Shown here: positions 1 through 8,596 of the stretch, in pieces | How positions within the stretch are numbered: the stretch's first letter is position 1 | Layout of the letters: each line of letters starts with the position of its first letter | Origin: Lachnospiraceae bacterium | Lineage (GTDB): Bacteria > Bacillota > Clostridia > Lachnospirales > Lachnospiraceae | Assembly: GCA_022483465.1 (NCBI GenBank) | Contig: JAKVNF010000003.1 | Location: 283,501 to 347,500, forward strand | Length of the DNA stretch: 64,000 nt | Direction: 5' to 3' | Made by a program: the position numbers and the translations under genes | The notes under the pieces: generated by a model | What the model was told of the DNA's origin: nothing | What the model saw: only the letters and a program-made list of their open reading frames with translations | The model's database searches: none

Positions 1-1
1 C

Positions 2-784
2 GACATCACCTACTCCTTCTACGACGTCTGGGCGGAGCTCTACCGCATCCCCTACACCATGGTGCCCCTCCGGGACGACTTCTCGATCGACCCGGAAAAC
101 TACATCCCGGACTCTGCCTCCTACGCGGGAAAGAACGAGAATATCGGCGGCCTCATCTTCCCGAACCCCAACGCCCCCACCGGCGTAGCGCTCCCCCTTG
201 CTGACATCGAGCGGATTGTGAAGGCAAACCCCGACATCCCGGTCATCGTGGATGAGGCCTACGTGGACTTCGGCTCCGAGTCGGCAAGGACCCTCCTTCC
301 GAAGTACGAGAACCTCCTCATCATCCAAACCTTCTCCAAGTCCCGGGCGCTGGCCGGCCTTCGCATCGGCTTTGCGATCGGCAGCAAGAAGATGATCTCC
401 TACCTAAACGACGTGAAGTTCTCCTTCAACAGCTACACGATGAACCTCCCCGCCATCGTGATGGCGGAGGCCGCGGTAAAAGACGACGCCTACTTCCACA
501 GCCTCACCGACAGGATCATCGAAACAAGAGAGGCGTTTAAGAAGGACCTTTCCGCCCTCGGCTTTACCTATCCGGACTCGATGACGAACTTCGTCTTTGC
601 GTCTCATCCCAAGGTTCACGCCAAGGAGCTCTTTGCCGAGCTTCGCGCCAAGGGGATCCTCGTCCGGTATTTTGACAAACCGCGCATCAACGAGTATCTT
701 CGTATTACTGTGGGCACCAGGGAGCAGATGCAGAAGGTGGTTTCTGCCCTCCGGGAGATCCTTACGGAGCACCACGCGCTCTGA
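2..784 (+). CDS. hisC: Histidinol-phosphate aminotransferase, 5' truncated by window edge
   Basis: PLP-dependent class I/II aminotransferase that converts imidazole-acetol phosphate and glutamate to histidinol phosphate in histidine synthesis. The open frame runs in from the left edge with no start, so about 260 C-terminal residues are visible. Family hallmarks are PNPNAPTG (cofactor and substrate contacts), the VIVDEAYVDF segment, and SKSRALAGLRIG, whose lysine is the expected Schiff-base residue. A C-terminal RYFDKPRINEYLRITVG block carries the conserved arginine that binds the substrate phosphate. It ends 46 bases before the next gene on the same strand. Cobyric acid/threonine-phosphate decarboxylase homologues are similar, but the motifs favour HisC. 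Confidence 0.9.
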   Translation, partial: DITYSFYDVWAELYRIPYTMVPLRDDFSIDPENYIPDSASYAGKNENIGGLIFPNPNAPTGVALPLADIERIVKANPDIPVIVDEAYVDFGSESARTLLPKYENLLIIQTFSKSRALAGLRIGFAIGSKKMISYLNDVKFSFNSYTMNLPAIVMAEAAVKDDAYFHSLTDRIIETREAFKKDLSALGFTYPDSMTNFVFASHPKVHAKELFAELRAKGILVRYFDKPRINEYLRITVGTREQMQKVVSALREILTEHHAL

Positions 785-830
785 GCCTGCAAATCCCAAA
801 AATACAAGCCACAAGGAGAAGTCCGAGCAA

Positions 831-1322
831 ATGTTGAAGAACTACCTGTACTGCTTTGTCATTGCCATGGTGCCGATCGTCGAGCTGCGCGGCGCGGTCC
901 CGATCGCCACCGCCTTTCACGCGGCGGATCCCTCGTTCAACCTGGTCATCGCGTTCATCCTGATCGCCATCGGAAACATGCTGCCGGTGCCCTTCATCTT
1001 TTTCTTTGCCAGGAAGGTCCTGGTCTGGGGAAAGGACAAGAAGGTGATCGGCAAGTTTTTCACCTGGTGTCTGGAGAAGGGCCACAAGGGCGGCGAGAAG
1101 CTCAAGGCCGGCGCCGGAAAGGGCCTGTACTGGGCACTGCTCCTGTTCGTCGGCATCCCGCTCCCCGGGACCGGCGCATGGACCGGAACCCTGGCTGCCT
1201 CCTTCCTGGACATGGACTTTAAGAAGAGCACCCTGGCCGTCATGGGCGGTGTCGCCCTGGCGGGCGTCATCATGGCGGTGCTGAGCTTTGGCGTTGCCGC
1301 CGGCGTCGGCGCCGTGCACTGA
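831..1322 (+). CDS. Small multidrug export family membrane protein (COG2426-like)
   Basis: A 163-residue hydrophobic protein with about four membrane segments. The sequence contains MVPIVELRGAVPIA near the N-terminus and GIPLPGTGAWTG in the middle, both typical of the small multi-drug export family (Pfam Sm_multidrug_ex). The transport role of that family is weakly established, so the substrate is unknown. The start is the ATG after CAAGGAGAAG; the frame is open further upstream but reads into hisC sequence and lacks a membrane-like N-terminus. It sits between hisC and a methyltransferase on the same strand, with only 10 bases to the next start. Confidence 0.75.
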   Translation: MLKNYLYCFVIAMVPIVELRGAVPIATAFHAADPSFNLVIAFILIAIGNMLPVPFIFFFARKVLVWGKDKKVIGKFFTWCLEKGHKGGEKLKAGAGKGLYWALLLFVGIPLPGTGAWTGTLAASFLDMDFKKSTLAVMGGVALAGVIMAVLSFGVAAGVGAVH

Positions 1323-1332
1323 GGAAGCAGTC

Positions 1333-2166
1333 ATGCAGGAAGACGGATATCTCCAAGCGGAAGAGGCCTACGAGAGCGGCTTTTCCTCTGTCTATGACCG
1401 CTTCATGGACGAAGTCCCCTATGACCGCTGGGCGGACCGCATCCGGAAAAACCTTGCGCATTACGGAGTAAAAGACGATGCCGCGGAACGGAAGATCCTG
1501 GTGGACCTTGGCTGCGGCACCGGGCAGATGACGCGGCGCATGGCGGATTTTGGCTACGACTGCATCGGCGTCGACCTCTCCGAGGAGATGCTCGCCGTTG
1601 CCGGCAATGCGGAGGCGGCTAAGCCCCGGGGGATCCTCTACCTCAACCAGGACATGCGGGAACTCGACCTCTACGGCTGCGCCGGGCAGGTGATCTCCTG
1701 CTGCGACAGCGTCAACTACCTGGTGACGGAGGAGGACATGGCGGCGATGCTCAGGCAGGTGGAGGAGACCCTCCTTCCCGGCGGGCTTTTTGTCTTTGAC
1801 TTCAACACCCTGCACAAGTACCGGGACACGATGGGAGAGAAGACCATCGCCGAGAACCGGGTCAACGAGAGCTTTGTCTGGGAGAACCACTTCCTGGAGG
1901 AGGCGGAGGATGAGGACGGCGGGAAGCTTACGCACATCAATGTCTGCGACGTCACCTTCTACATCCGGGAGGGGGACTCAGAGCTCTTTCGCCGCTACGC
2001 GGAGCAGCACTGGCAGCGGGGCTGGACCCTGGCGGAGATGAAAGCGCTGCTCGAGAAGACGGGTTTTGAACTTTTGGAAGCCGTGGATGACGACACCGAT
2101 GCCCCCGCGGGGGATAAGACCGAGCGGGTGGTGATCACCGCAAGAAAGAAGGGCACAGCCTCATGA
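1333..2166 (+). CDS. Class I SAM-dependent methyltransferase
   Basis: A 277-residue Rossmann-fold methyltransferase. Motif I (ILVDLGCGTGQMTRRM, about residues 56-71) binds S-adenosylmethionine, followed by the acidic loop GVDLSEEML and the NQDMREL and VISCCDSVNYL segments that complete the cofactor site. The substrate cannot be read from the sequence; relatives are annotated only as type 11/25 methyltransferases. The start chosen is the ATG after GAGGAAGCAGTC, 10 bases after the exporter gene. Its stop overlaps the start of nadE (ATGA), so translation of the two is probably coupled. Confidence 0.85.
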   Translation: MQEDGYLQAEEAYESGFSSVYDRFMDEVPYDRWADRIRKNLAHYGVKDDAAERKILVDLGCGTGQMTRRMADFGYDCIGVDLSEEMLAVAGNAEAAKPRGILYLNQDMRELDLYGCAGQVISCCDSVNYLVTEEDMAAMLRQVEETLLPGGLFVFDFNTLHKYRDTMGEKTIAENRVNESFVWENHFLEEAEDEDGGKLTHINVCDVTFYIREGDSELFRRYAEQHWQRGWTLAEMKALLEKTGFELLEAVDDDTDAPAGDKTERVVITARKKGTAS

Positions 2167-4097
2167 GAGACGGATTTTTCCGGACCGCCGGCGCGGTCCC
2201 TGCGATCCGGGTCGCGGACCCGGACTACAACACAGAAAGGATACTGTCCTGCCTGAAGAAGGCAGAGGAGGCGGGTGCAAAGCTCGTCGTCTTCCCGGAG
2301 CTTGCGATCACCGGCTATACCTGCCAGGACCTGTTTTTACAGGACGCGCTGCTTGCCGGCGCCGAGGCGGGCCTTGCGAGAATGCTGGAGGCCACCAGGG
2401 GGTCTGACACCCTGATCCTTGTGGGCTTTCCCTATCGGCGGGGCGCCTGCCTCTACAACACCGCGGCGGCGGTGCAGGGCGGAAAGCTCCTTGCCCTGAT
2501 CCCCAAGCGGTTTCTCCCCACCTACGGGGAGTTCTATGAGACGCGGCAGTTCACCGCAGGCCCGGAGGAAGTGGAGAACGTGACCCTCCTGGGGCAGGAA
2601 GTGCCCTTCGGGTCCCGGATCCTCTTGGACGTGGACGCGATCCCCGGGCTTTCCATCGGAACCGAGATCTGCGAGGACGCCTGGGTCCCCAACGCCCCGG
2701 ACGTCGCCCTGGCCCTTGCCGGCGGGACGATCCTTGCCAACCTCTCTGCCTCCAACGAGACGGTGGGGAAGGACGCCTACCGCACAAATCTCGTCACCAA
2801 CCTCTCCGGCCGCACGATCACGGGCTACGTCTACGTGAGCTCCGGGGACGGGGAGTCCACCCAGGACATCGTCTTCGGCGGGAGAGTTCTCCTTGCGGAG
2901 AACGGGAGCATCCTGGGAGAGCGCAAGATCTTCGACAACGGCTGGAACGAGGACAAGCTCTGCTGTGCGGACTTTGACATCGCCCGCCTCCTCTACGAGA
3001 GAAGGCGGATGTCGACCTTTGCCGGCCAGGAGACGGCGCCCAGGATGGTGCACGTTTCGGTCCACATGGAGCGGGAGATCACCCCGATCACCAGAACCTT
3101 CCCCCGGCATCCCTTCGTGCCGGCGGGGAAGGCAGACCGGGACGAGCGCTGCCGGGACATCATCCAGATCCAGTCCCGGGGCCTTGCCAAGCGCCTCACC
3201 CACATCGGCTGCCAGTCGGCGGTGATCGGCGTCTCCGGGGGCCTCGACTCCACACTGGCGCTCCTTGTCACCGCCAGGGCCTTTGACCTTGCGGGCATCG
3301 AGCGGAAAAAGATCCTTGCGGTCACGATGCCCTGCTTTGGCACCACGGACCGGACCTACCAGAACGCAATCCACCTGGCAGAGGAGCTGGGCGCTGCGCT
3401 AAAAGAGGTCAACATCAAGGCAGCGGTCACCCAGCACTTCTCGGACATCGGTCAGGACATGGAGGTCCACGATGTCACCTACGAGAACGGCCAGGCAAGA
3501 GAGCGGACCCAGGTTTTGATGGACCTTGCCAACAAGACAAACGGCATCGTCATCGGCACCGGGGATCTCTCGGAGCTGGCCCTGGGCTGGGCCACCTACA
3601 ACGGGGACCACATGTCGATGTACGGGGTGAACGCCGGCGTCCCGAAGACCCTGGTGTCCCACCTGGTGTGCTGGTTTGCCGACACGACGGAAAAGCCAAA
3701 CCTTGCCGCAACGCTCCGGGACGTCCTGGACACCCCGGTGTCCCCGGAGCTCTTACCGCCCGAGAAGGACGGGAGAATTGCCCAGCGCACCGAGGACCTC
3801 GTTGGCCCCTACGAGCTCCACGACTTCTTCCTCTACTACATGCTGCGCTGCGGCTTCCCGCCGGCAAAGATCTTCCGGATCGCGCTCCAGACCTTTGACG
3901 GCGACTACGACCGGGCAACCATCCTGAAGTGGCTGAAGAACTTCTACCGGAGGTTCTTTGCCCAGCAGTTCAAGCGCTCCTGCCTGCCGGATTCCCCGAA
4001 GGTCGGATCGGCGGCGGTCTCCCCGAGGGGGGACCTTCGGATGCCCTCCGACGCATCAAGGAATCTCTGGATGGCAGAGCTCGAGACGCTTCAATAG
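2163..4097 (+). CDS. nadE: Glutamine-dependent NAD+ synthetase
   Basis: A 644-residue two-domain enzyme that makes NAD+ from deamido-NAD+, ATP and glutamine. The N-terminal nitrilase-fold glutaminase has the full triad: Glu46 (VFPELAITGY), Lys115 (IPKRFLPTYGEFYE) and Cys170 (IGTEICEDAW). The C-terminal synthetase domain carries the ATP pyrophosphatase loop SGGLDS (residues 358-363) and the GTGDLSELALGW block. Length matches the glutamine-dependent class, not the short ammonia-dependent NadE. The start overlaps the previous stop by four bases. It lies in a run with dapF and dapL and probably shares their transcript. Confidence 0.95.
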   Translation: MRDGFFRTAGAVPAIRVADPDYNTERILSCLKKAEEAGAKLVVFPELAITGYTCQDLFLQDALLAGAEAGLARMLEATRGSDTLILVGFPYRRGACLYNTAAAVQGGKLLALIPKRFLPTYGEFYETRQFTAGPEEVENVTLLGQEVPFGSRILLDVDAIPGLSIGTEICEDAWVPNAPDVALALAGGTILANLSASNETVGKDAYRTNLVTNLSGRTITGYVYVSSGDGESTQDIVFGGRVLLAENGSILGERKIFDNGWNEDKLCCADFDIARLLYERRRMSTFAGQETAPRMVHVSVHMEREITPITRTFPRHPFVPAGKADRDERCRDIIQIQSRGLAKRLTHIGCQSAVIGVSGGLDSTLALLVTARAFDLAGIERKKILAVTMPCFGTTDRTYQNAIHLAEELGAALKEVNIKAAVTQHFSDIGQDMEVHDVTYENGQARERTQVLMDLANKTNGIVIGTGDLSELALGWATYNGDHMSMYGVNAGVPKTLVSHLVCWFADTTEKPNLAATLRDVLDTPVSPELLPPEKDGRIAQRTEDLVGPYELHDFFLYYMLRCGFPPAKIFRIALQTFDGDYDRATILKWLKNFYRRFFAQQFKRSCLPDSPKVGSAAVSPRGDLRMPSDASRNLWMAELETLQ

Positions 4098-4115
4098 GAA
4101 GCAGAAAGGAGAGCC

Positions 4116-5000
4116 ATGATCCTGCACTTTACCAAGATGGAGGGGGCGGGCAACGACTACGTCTACGTGAACGGCTTCACCGAGCACGTGAAGGAGGCGG
4201 ACAAGCCCGCGGTGGTGCGCTATCTCTCCGACCGGCACTTCGGCGTCGGCGGGGACGGTGTGATTTTTATCAACGCCGGGAAGCAGGCGGACCTCGAGAT
4301 GGAGATGTTCAACGCGGACGGCACCCGGGGCGAGATGTGCGGCAACGGCATCCGGTGCGTGGGCAAGTACGCCTATGACCGGGGCATGGTCCGGTCAAAG
4401 ACCTTCACGGTGGAGAGCTTTGGCGCCGTCAAGCACCTGGAGATCACAAAGACCAATCCGGACGGCTCGGCGAAGGAGCTTGCCGTCGACATGGGCGCGC
4501 CGATCTTGCAGGCCAAGGACATCCCGGTGAAGGCAACCGCCTCCCCGGTGGTGAACGAGCCCATCGAGGTGGATGGCAAAGAGTACCGCATGACCTGCGT
4601 CTCCATGGGAAATCCCCACTGCGTCATCTTTGTGGACGACGTGGACGCTCTGGACCTTCCCGCTATCGGCCCAAAGTTTGAGCACCACCCCCGCTTCCCG
4701 AAGCGGACCAACACGGAGTTCGTGCAGGTCCTCTCGAGGGACCGGGTGAAGATGCGGGTCTGGGAGCGGGGAACCGGCGAGACGCTGGCCTGCGGCACCG
4801 GGTGCTGTGCCACCGGCACCGCCTGCGTCCTGAATGACAAGACGGACCGCGCCATCACCGTGGAGGTGAGGGGCGGCGAGATCGGAATCTTCTGGGACCC
4901 GGACACCGGCAGGATCCGGATGCAGGGCCCCGCCACAGAGGTCTTTTCCGGGGAGATTTCCCTCCCTGATGCCTGTCTTTCGGCCCCGGAACAGGGGTGA
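4116..5000 (+). CDS. dapF: Diaminopimelate epimerase
   Basis: Converts LL-diaminopimelate to the meso form used for lysine and peptidoglycan. The 294-residue protein opens with FTKMEGAGNDYVYVNG. It has both catalytic cysteines of this cofactor-free racemase, Cys75 in MCGNGIRC and Cys226 in ACGTGCCATG. A good ribosome site (GAAAGGAG) precedes the ATG. It lies 18 bases after nadE and 29 bases before dapL, the enzyme that makes its substrate, so the two last steps of the aminotransferase variant of the DAP pathway are adjacent. Confidence 0.97.
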   Translation: MILHFTKMEGAGNDYVYVNGFTEHVKEADKPAVVRYLSDRHFGVGGDGVIFINAGKQADLEMEMFNADGTRGEMCGNGIRCVGKYAYDRGMVRSKTFTVESFGAVKHLEITKTNPDGSAKELAVDMGAPILQAKDIPVKATASPVVNEPIEVDGKEYRMTCVSMGNPHCVIFVDDVDALDLPAIGPKFEHHPRFPKRTNTEFVQVLSRDRVKMRVWERGTGETLACGTGCCATGTACVLNDKTDRAITVEVRGGEIGIFWDPDTGRIRMQGPATEVFSGEISLPDACLSAPEQG

Positions 5001-5029
5001 AACATCCATCCAACAAAGGAGGTAGACAC

Positions 5030-6247
5030 ATGTTTGAAGCGAATGAAGACTACTTGAAGCTCCCCGGGAGCTATCTCTTCTCCACCGTGGCCAAGAAGAC
5101 CGCGGCCTACGTGGCAGAGCACCCGGAGGCGAAGATCATCCGCATGGGCATCGGCGATGTGACGCAGCCCCTGCCGCCCGCGGTGATCAAGGCGCTCCAC
5201 AAGGCGGTGGACGAGCAGGCGGACGCGAAGACCTTCCGCGGCTATGCCCCGGACCTCGGCTATGAGTTCCTGCGCAAGGCCATAGCCGAGAACGACTACC
5301 GGGACCGCGGCTGCGACATCCGCGACGATGAGATCTTCATCTCCGACGGCGCCAAGTCCGACTCCGGCAACATCCAGGAGATCTTCCAGCGGGACAACCG
5401 CCTGGCGGTCTGCGACCCGGTGTACCCGGTGTACGTGGACTCCAACGTGATGGCGGGAAGGACCGGCGAGTACGACGAGAGGACCACCAGATGGTCCCGC
5501 GTCATCTACATGCCCTGCACCGAGGCCAACGGCTTTGTCCCGGACTATCCCGAAAAGACGCCTGACTTTATCTACCTCTGCTCCCCGAACAACCCCACCG
5601 GCGAGGCCATGAACAAGGACCAGCTCCAGGGCTGGGTCGACTACGCCAACGAGAAGGGCGCCGTCATCCTCTTTGACGCCGCCTATGAGGCCTACATCCA
5701 CGACGAGAACGTCCCCCACTCGATCTATGAGTGCGCCGGCGCAAGAACCTGCGCCATCGAGTTCCGCTCCTTCTCGAAGAACGCGGGCTTTACGGGCCTT
5801 CGCCTCGGGGCAACGGTCATCCCGAAGGATCTCAAGGACCACAACGGTGTTGCCCTCTGGAACCTCTGGGCACGGCGCCACGGCACCAAGTACAACGGCG
5901 CCCCCTACATCGTGCAGCGTGCCGGTGAGGCCTGCTACACCAAGGAGGGCAAGGAGGAGATCCGCGAGATGGTCGGCCGCTACATGCACAACGCGGCCTT
6001 CATTAGAAAGAGCCTTGCGGACATGGGCTATGCCACCTACGGCGGCGTGAACTCCCCCTACATCTGGATCCGCACCCCGAACAACCTGACCTCCTGGGAG
6101 TTCTTTGACCTGCTCCTGTCCAAGGCCAACGTGGTGGGCACGCCCGGATCGGGCTTTGGTCCCTCCGGCGAGCACTTCTTCCGCCTGACTGCTTTCGGCA
6201 GTGAGGAAAATTCCGTGGAGGCAATGGAAAGAATCCGGAAGATGTAG
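5030..6247 (+). CDS. dapL: LL-diaminopimelate aminotransferase
   Basis: PLP enzyme that converts tetrahydrodipicolinate directly to LL-diaminopimelate, bypassing the acylated DapD/E route. The protein is 405 residues, starting MFEANEDYLKLPGSYLF, with RMGIGDVTQPLP near residue 40, CSPNNPTGEAM at 184-194 and the Schiff-base lysine in EFRSFSKNAGFTGLRLG (Lys250). The start was chosen because AAAGGAGG lies eight bases upstream; an in-frame ATG upstream overlaps dapF and has no such site. Together with dapF it indicates the DapL pathway in this organism. Confidence 0.96.
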   Translation: MFEANEDYLKLPGSYLFSTVAKKTAAYVAEHPEAKIIRMGIGDVTQPLPPAVIKALHKAVDEQADAKTFRGYAPDLGYEFLRKAIAENDYRDRGCDIRDDEIFISDGAKSDSGNIQEIFQRDNRLAVCDPVYPVYVDSNVMAGRTGEYDERTTRWSRVIYMPCTEANGFVPDYPEKTPDFIYLCSPNNPTGEAMNKDQLQGWVDYANEKGAVILFDAAYEAYIHDENVPHSIYECAGARTCAIEFRSFSKNAGFTGLRLGATVIPKDLKDHNGVALWNLWARRHGTKYNGAPYIVQRAGEACYTKEGKEEIREMVGRYMHNAAFIRKSLADMGYATYGGVNSPYIWIRTPNNLTSWEFFDLLLSKANVVGTPGSGFGPSGEHFFRLTAFGSEENSVEAMERIRKM

Positions 6248-6316
6248 TAGAATACGAAAAGCATCCGGGCCGGGAGACCGGTGGATGCACACGAGAAATC
6301 TGGAGGAAACGAAACC

Positions 6317-6829
<513 letters not shown>

Positions 6830-6849
6830 CTGCCTGACCAACTACAACG

Positions 6850-6886
6850 ACGTCCGTCTGACCCCTCCGGGCAGGCGGACGTTTTT
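6850..6886 (+). terminator. Intrinsic terminator after the SEC-C gene
   Basis: An 11-base stem (ACGTCCGTCTG with CAGGCGGACGT, one G-U pair) is followed by TTTTT. Confidence 0.85.
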
Positions 6887-6919
6887 GCAATGATGCAAAA
6901 GAAACAAGGGAGAAGAGCG

Positions 6920-7927
6920 ATGGTACTTTGGTGGCGGGAAGCGGACCTTCCCCCGGCGCTGCAGCAGGCCTGCGAGGCCCCGGCAATGAAAAGAATTCGG
7001 GACGTCGACATGAACTGCGGGATGAATTACACGAAATTTCCCCGCTTTGCCAGGATCGGCGCCTACAGCCGCTATGAGCACAGCCTGGGGGTCTCCTGCA
7101 TCCTCTGGCGGATGACAAAGGATCCTGCCATGGCCCTTGCGGGCCTCTTCCACGACATCGCGGCCCCTGCCTTCTCTCACGTGGTGGACTTTGCCAGGGG
7201 AGACTACAAAAAGCAGGAGGCGACGGAGCGGGAAACGGAGGGCATCATCCGGGAGGACCCGGTGATCCAAAAGGTCCTGGAAGAGCTCGGGCTCTCGGTG
7301 CAGGACGTCGCCTCCGACAGTGCCTATCCCCTTGCCAACTGCAAGGCGCCAGGCCTTTGCGCCGACCGCCTCGAGTACACCCTCGGCAACATGGTCAACT
7401 ACGGCTTTGCCAAAAAAGAGGAGGCAAAGACCTATCTGGACCGCGTCACAATTCGGCAGAACGAGGCGGGAGAGGAGGAGCTTGGCTTTTCCGATGCAGA
7501 GAGCGGGATCGCCTTTGCAAAAAGGGCTCTTCTTTGCGGGTCGGTTTACGCCTGCCCGGAGGACCGCTACGGCATGGAGATCCTCGCAGAGCTGTTAAAA
7601 AAGGCCCTGGAGCGGGGGATCCTTTCGGAGGCGGATCTTTGGACCACAGAGCCGTGGGTTTCTCAAAAGCTCTCCGAATCGGCGCTTGCCCCCGACTGGG
7701 CGGCCTTTTGCAGGATGCAAAGGCTCGAGGTCCGGGAGGATTTCCCGAAGGAGGGAGAACGCAGCGGCTGGCGGAGCCTTCAGGTCAAGAAGCGCTGGAT
7801 CGATCCCCTCTGCGGGGACGAGGGCCGGGCCTTTCAGATCGACCCGGCATTTCAGAAGGACCTTGCGGAATTTCTGTCGGATCCCCAGAAAGAGGTCATG
7901 CGGGATCCGGACTGGGACTGGAATTAG
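6920..7927 (+). CDS. HD-domain phosphohydrolase
   Basis: A 335-residue HD-superfamily protein. The metal-binding histidines are visible as YSRYEHSLGV and the HD pair as GLFHDIAAPAFSHVVD (about residues 65-85), preceded by NYTKFPRFARIGAYSR, the pattern of deoxynucleotide triphosphohydrolase-like and related enzymes. This suggests nucleotide phosphate hydrolysis, but the substrate is not evident. The start follows AAGGGAGAAGAGCG; another in-frame ATG 30 bases upstream lies just past the terminator stem and lacks a ribosome site. A small conserved gene follows after 24 bases and is probably cotranscribed. Confidence 0.8.
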   Translation: MVLWWREADLPPALQQACEAPAMKRIRDVDMNCGMNYTKFPRFARIGAYSRYEHSLGVSCILWRMTKDPAMALAGLFHDIAAPAFSHVVDFARGDYKKQEATERETEGIIREDPVIQKVLEELGLSVQDVASDSAYPLANCKAPGLCADRLEYTLGNMVNYGFAKKEEAKTYLDRVTIRQNEAGEEELGFSDAESGIAFAKRALLCGSVYACPEDRYGMEILAELLKKALERGILSEADLWTTEPWVSQKLSESALAPDWAAFCRMQRLEVREDFPKEGERSGWRSLQVKKRWIDPLCGDEGRAFQIDPAFQKDLAEFLSDPQKEVMRDPDWDWN

Positions 7928-7951
7928 GATGATTTTTGGAAAGGAGCAGCG

Positions 7952-8194
7952 ATGGGTGAGAAATACCTGATTGCGAACACGACACGGGAAGAGCGGGAGA
8001 AAATCGTCTACGATGCCCTCGGCATCACCGACGGTCTCTGCGACGGCTGTGCCCCCGGGATACTCAAGATGTACGACGACTATATCGAGGGCAGGATGGA
8101 GCTGGTGGAGGTCAACGCGGCTTTCCACCGTGGCTACGAGATGGAGCACGACAAGGACGAGCGCGGCGGCTCCTGCCCCGAGGGCGCGGTCTGA
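7952..8194 (+). CDS. Small conserved hypothetical protein
   Basis: An 80-residue soluble protein (MGEKYLIANTTREEREKIV at the start). A central CDGCAPGILKMYDDYIEGRMEL segment has two cysteines, and the tail is rich in acidic residues. I have the impression that short proteins with the TTRE(E/Q)RE..V and MYDDYI(E/D)G pattern recur in Lachnospiraceae, sometimes mislabelled as purine enzymes; I know no function. It is preceded by GGAAAGGAGC, lies 24 bases after the HD-domain gene, and is closed by a terminator. Confidence 0.7.
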   Translation: MGEKYLIANTTREEREKIVYDALGITDGLCDGCAPGILKMYDDYIEGRMELVEVNAAFHRGYEMEHDKDERGGSCPEGAV

Positions 8195-8221
8195 AGAGGA
8201 AGAAAAACCAATACCACGACG

Positions 8222-8250
8222 AAGGACCCGCAGCTGCTGCGGGTCCTTTC
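8222..8250 (+). terminator. Intrinsic terminator
   Basis: Stem AGGACCCGCAG/CTGCGGGTCCT with a three-base loop followed by a T-rich tract ends the HD-domain operon. Confidence 0.85.
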
Positions 8251-8596
8251 CTTTACCGGTGGAGAGGGAACAGCTGCCATCGCGCAAACCCGGAAAAGGA
8301 AAGGCCTGCAAGTACCAACGCATGTCAGGTTGATCCGGTTTGGAGCACGACAAAGAGCCTGCCACTTCCGTGACGGGCCCTTTGCCGGTGAATAAAGTAA
8401 AGAATAGAGAATATAGCCGTCCACCCTGCCAGGCAGGAATAGGCGGGATCAGGAAACACCCAAAGCGGCTGTTTCCTCAGCCCACATATCCCCGGGGCCG
8501 GAAGGGGAATCCGGACGTCTCCTTACTTTGCTCACCCTTTTAGGAGGAAAGCTGCCGGCAGGTGGCAAGTCCCGCCCGCAGCAGGCAGAATGCAGC
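8251..8596. other. Intergenic region without recognised gene
   Basis: About 345 bases between two convergent units (HD-domain operon and asnB). No open frame with a plausible ribosome site or codon pattern is visible on either strand, and no clear U-tailed hairpin for asnB was found. Confidence 0.5.

Noticed and set aside
4373..6292. 639-codon open frame on the minus strand
   Set aside because: Antisense to dapF and dapL, both of which have complete catalytic motifs on the plus strand.
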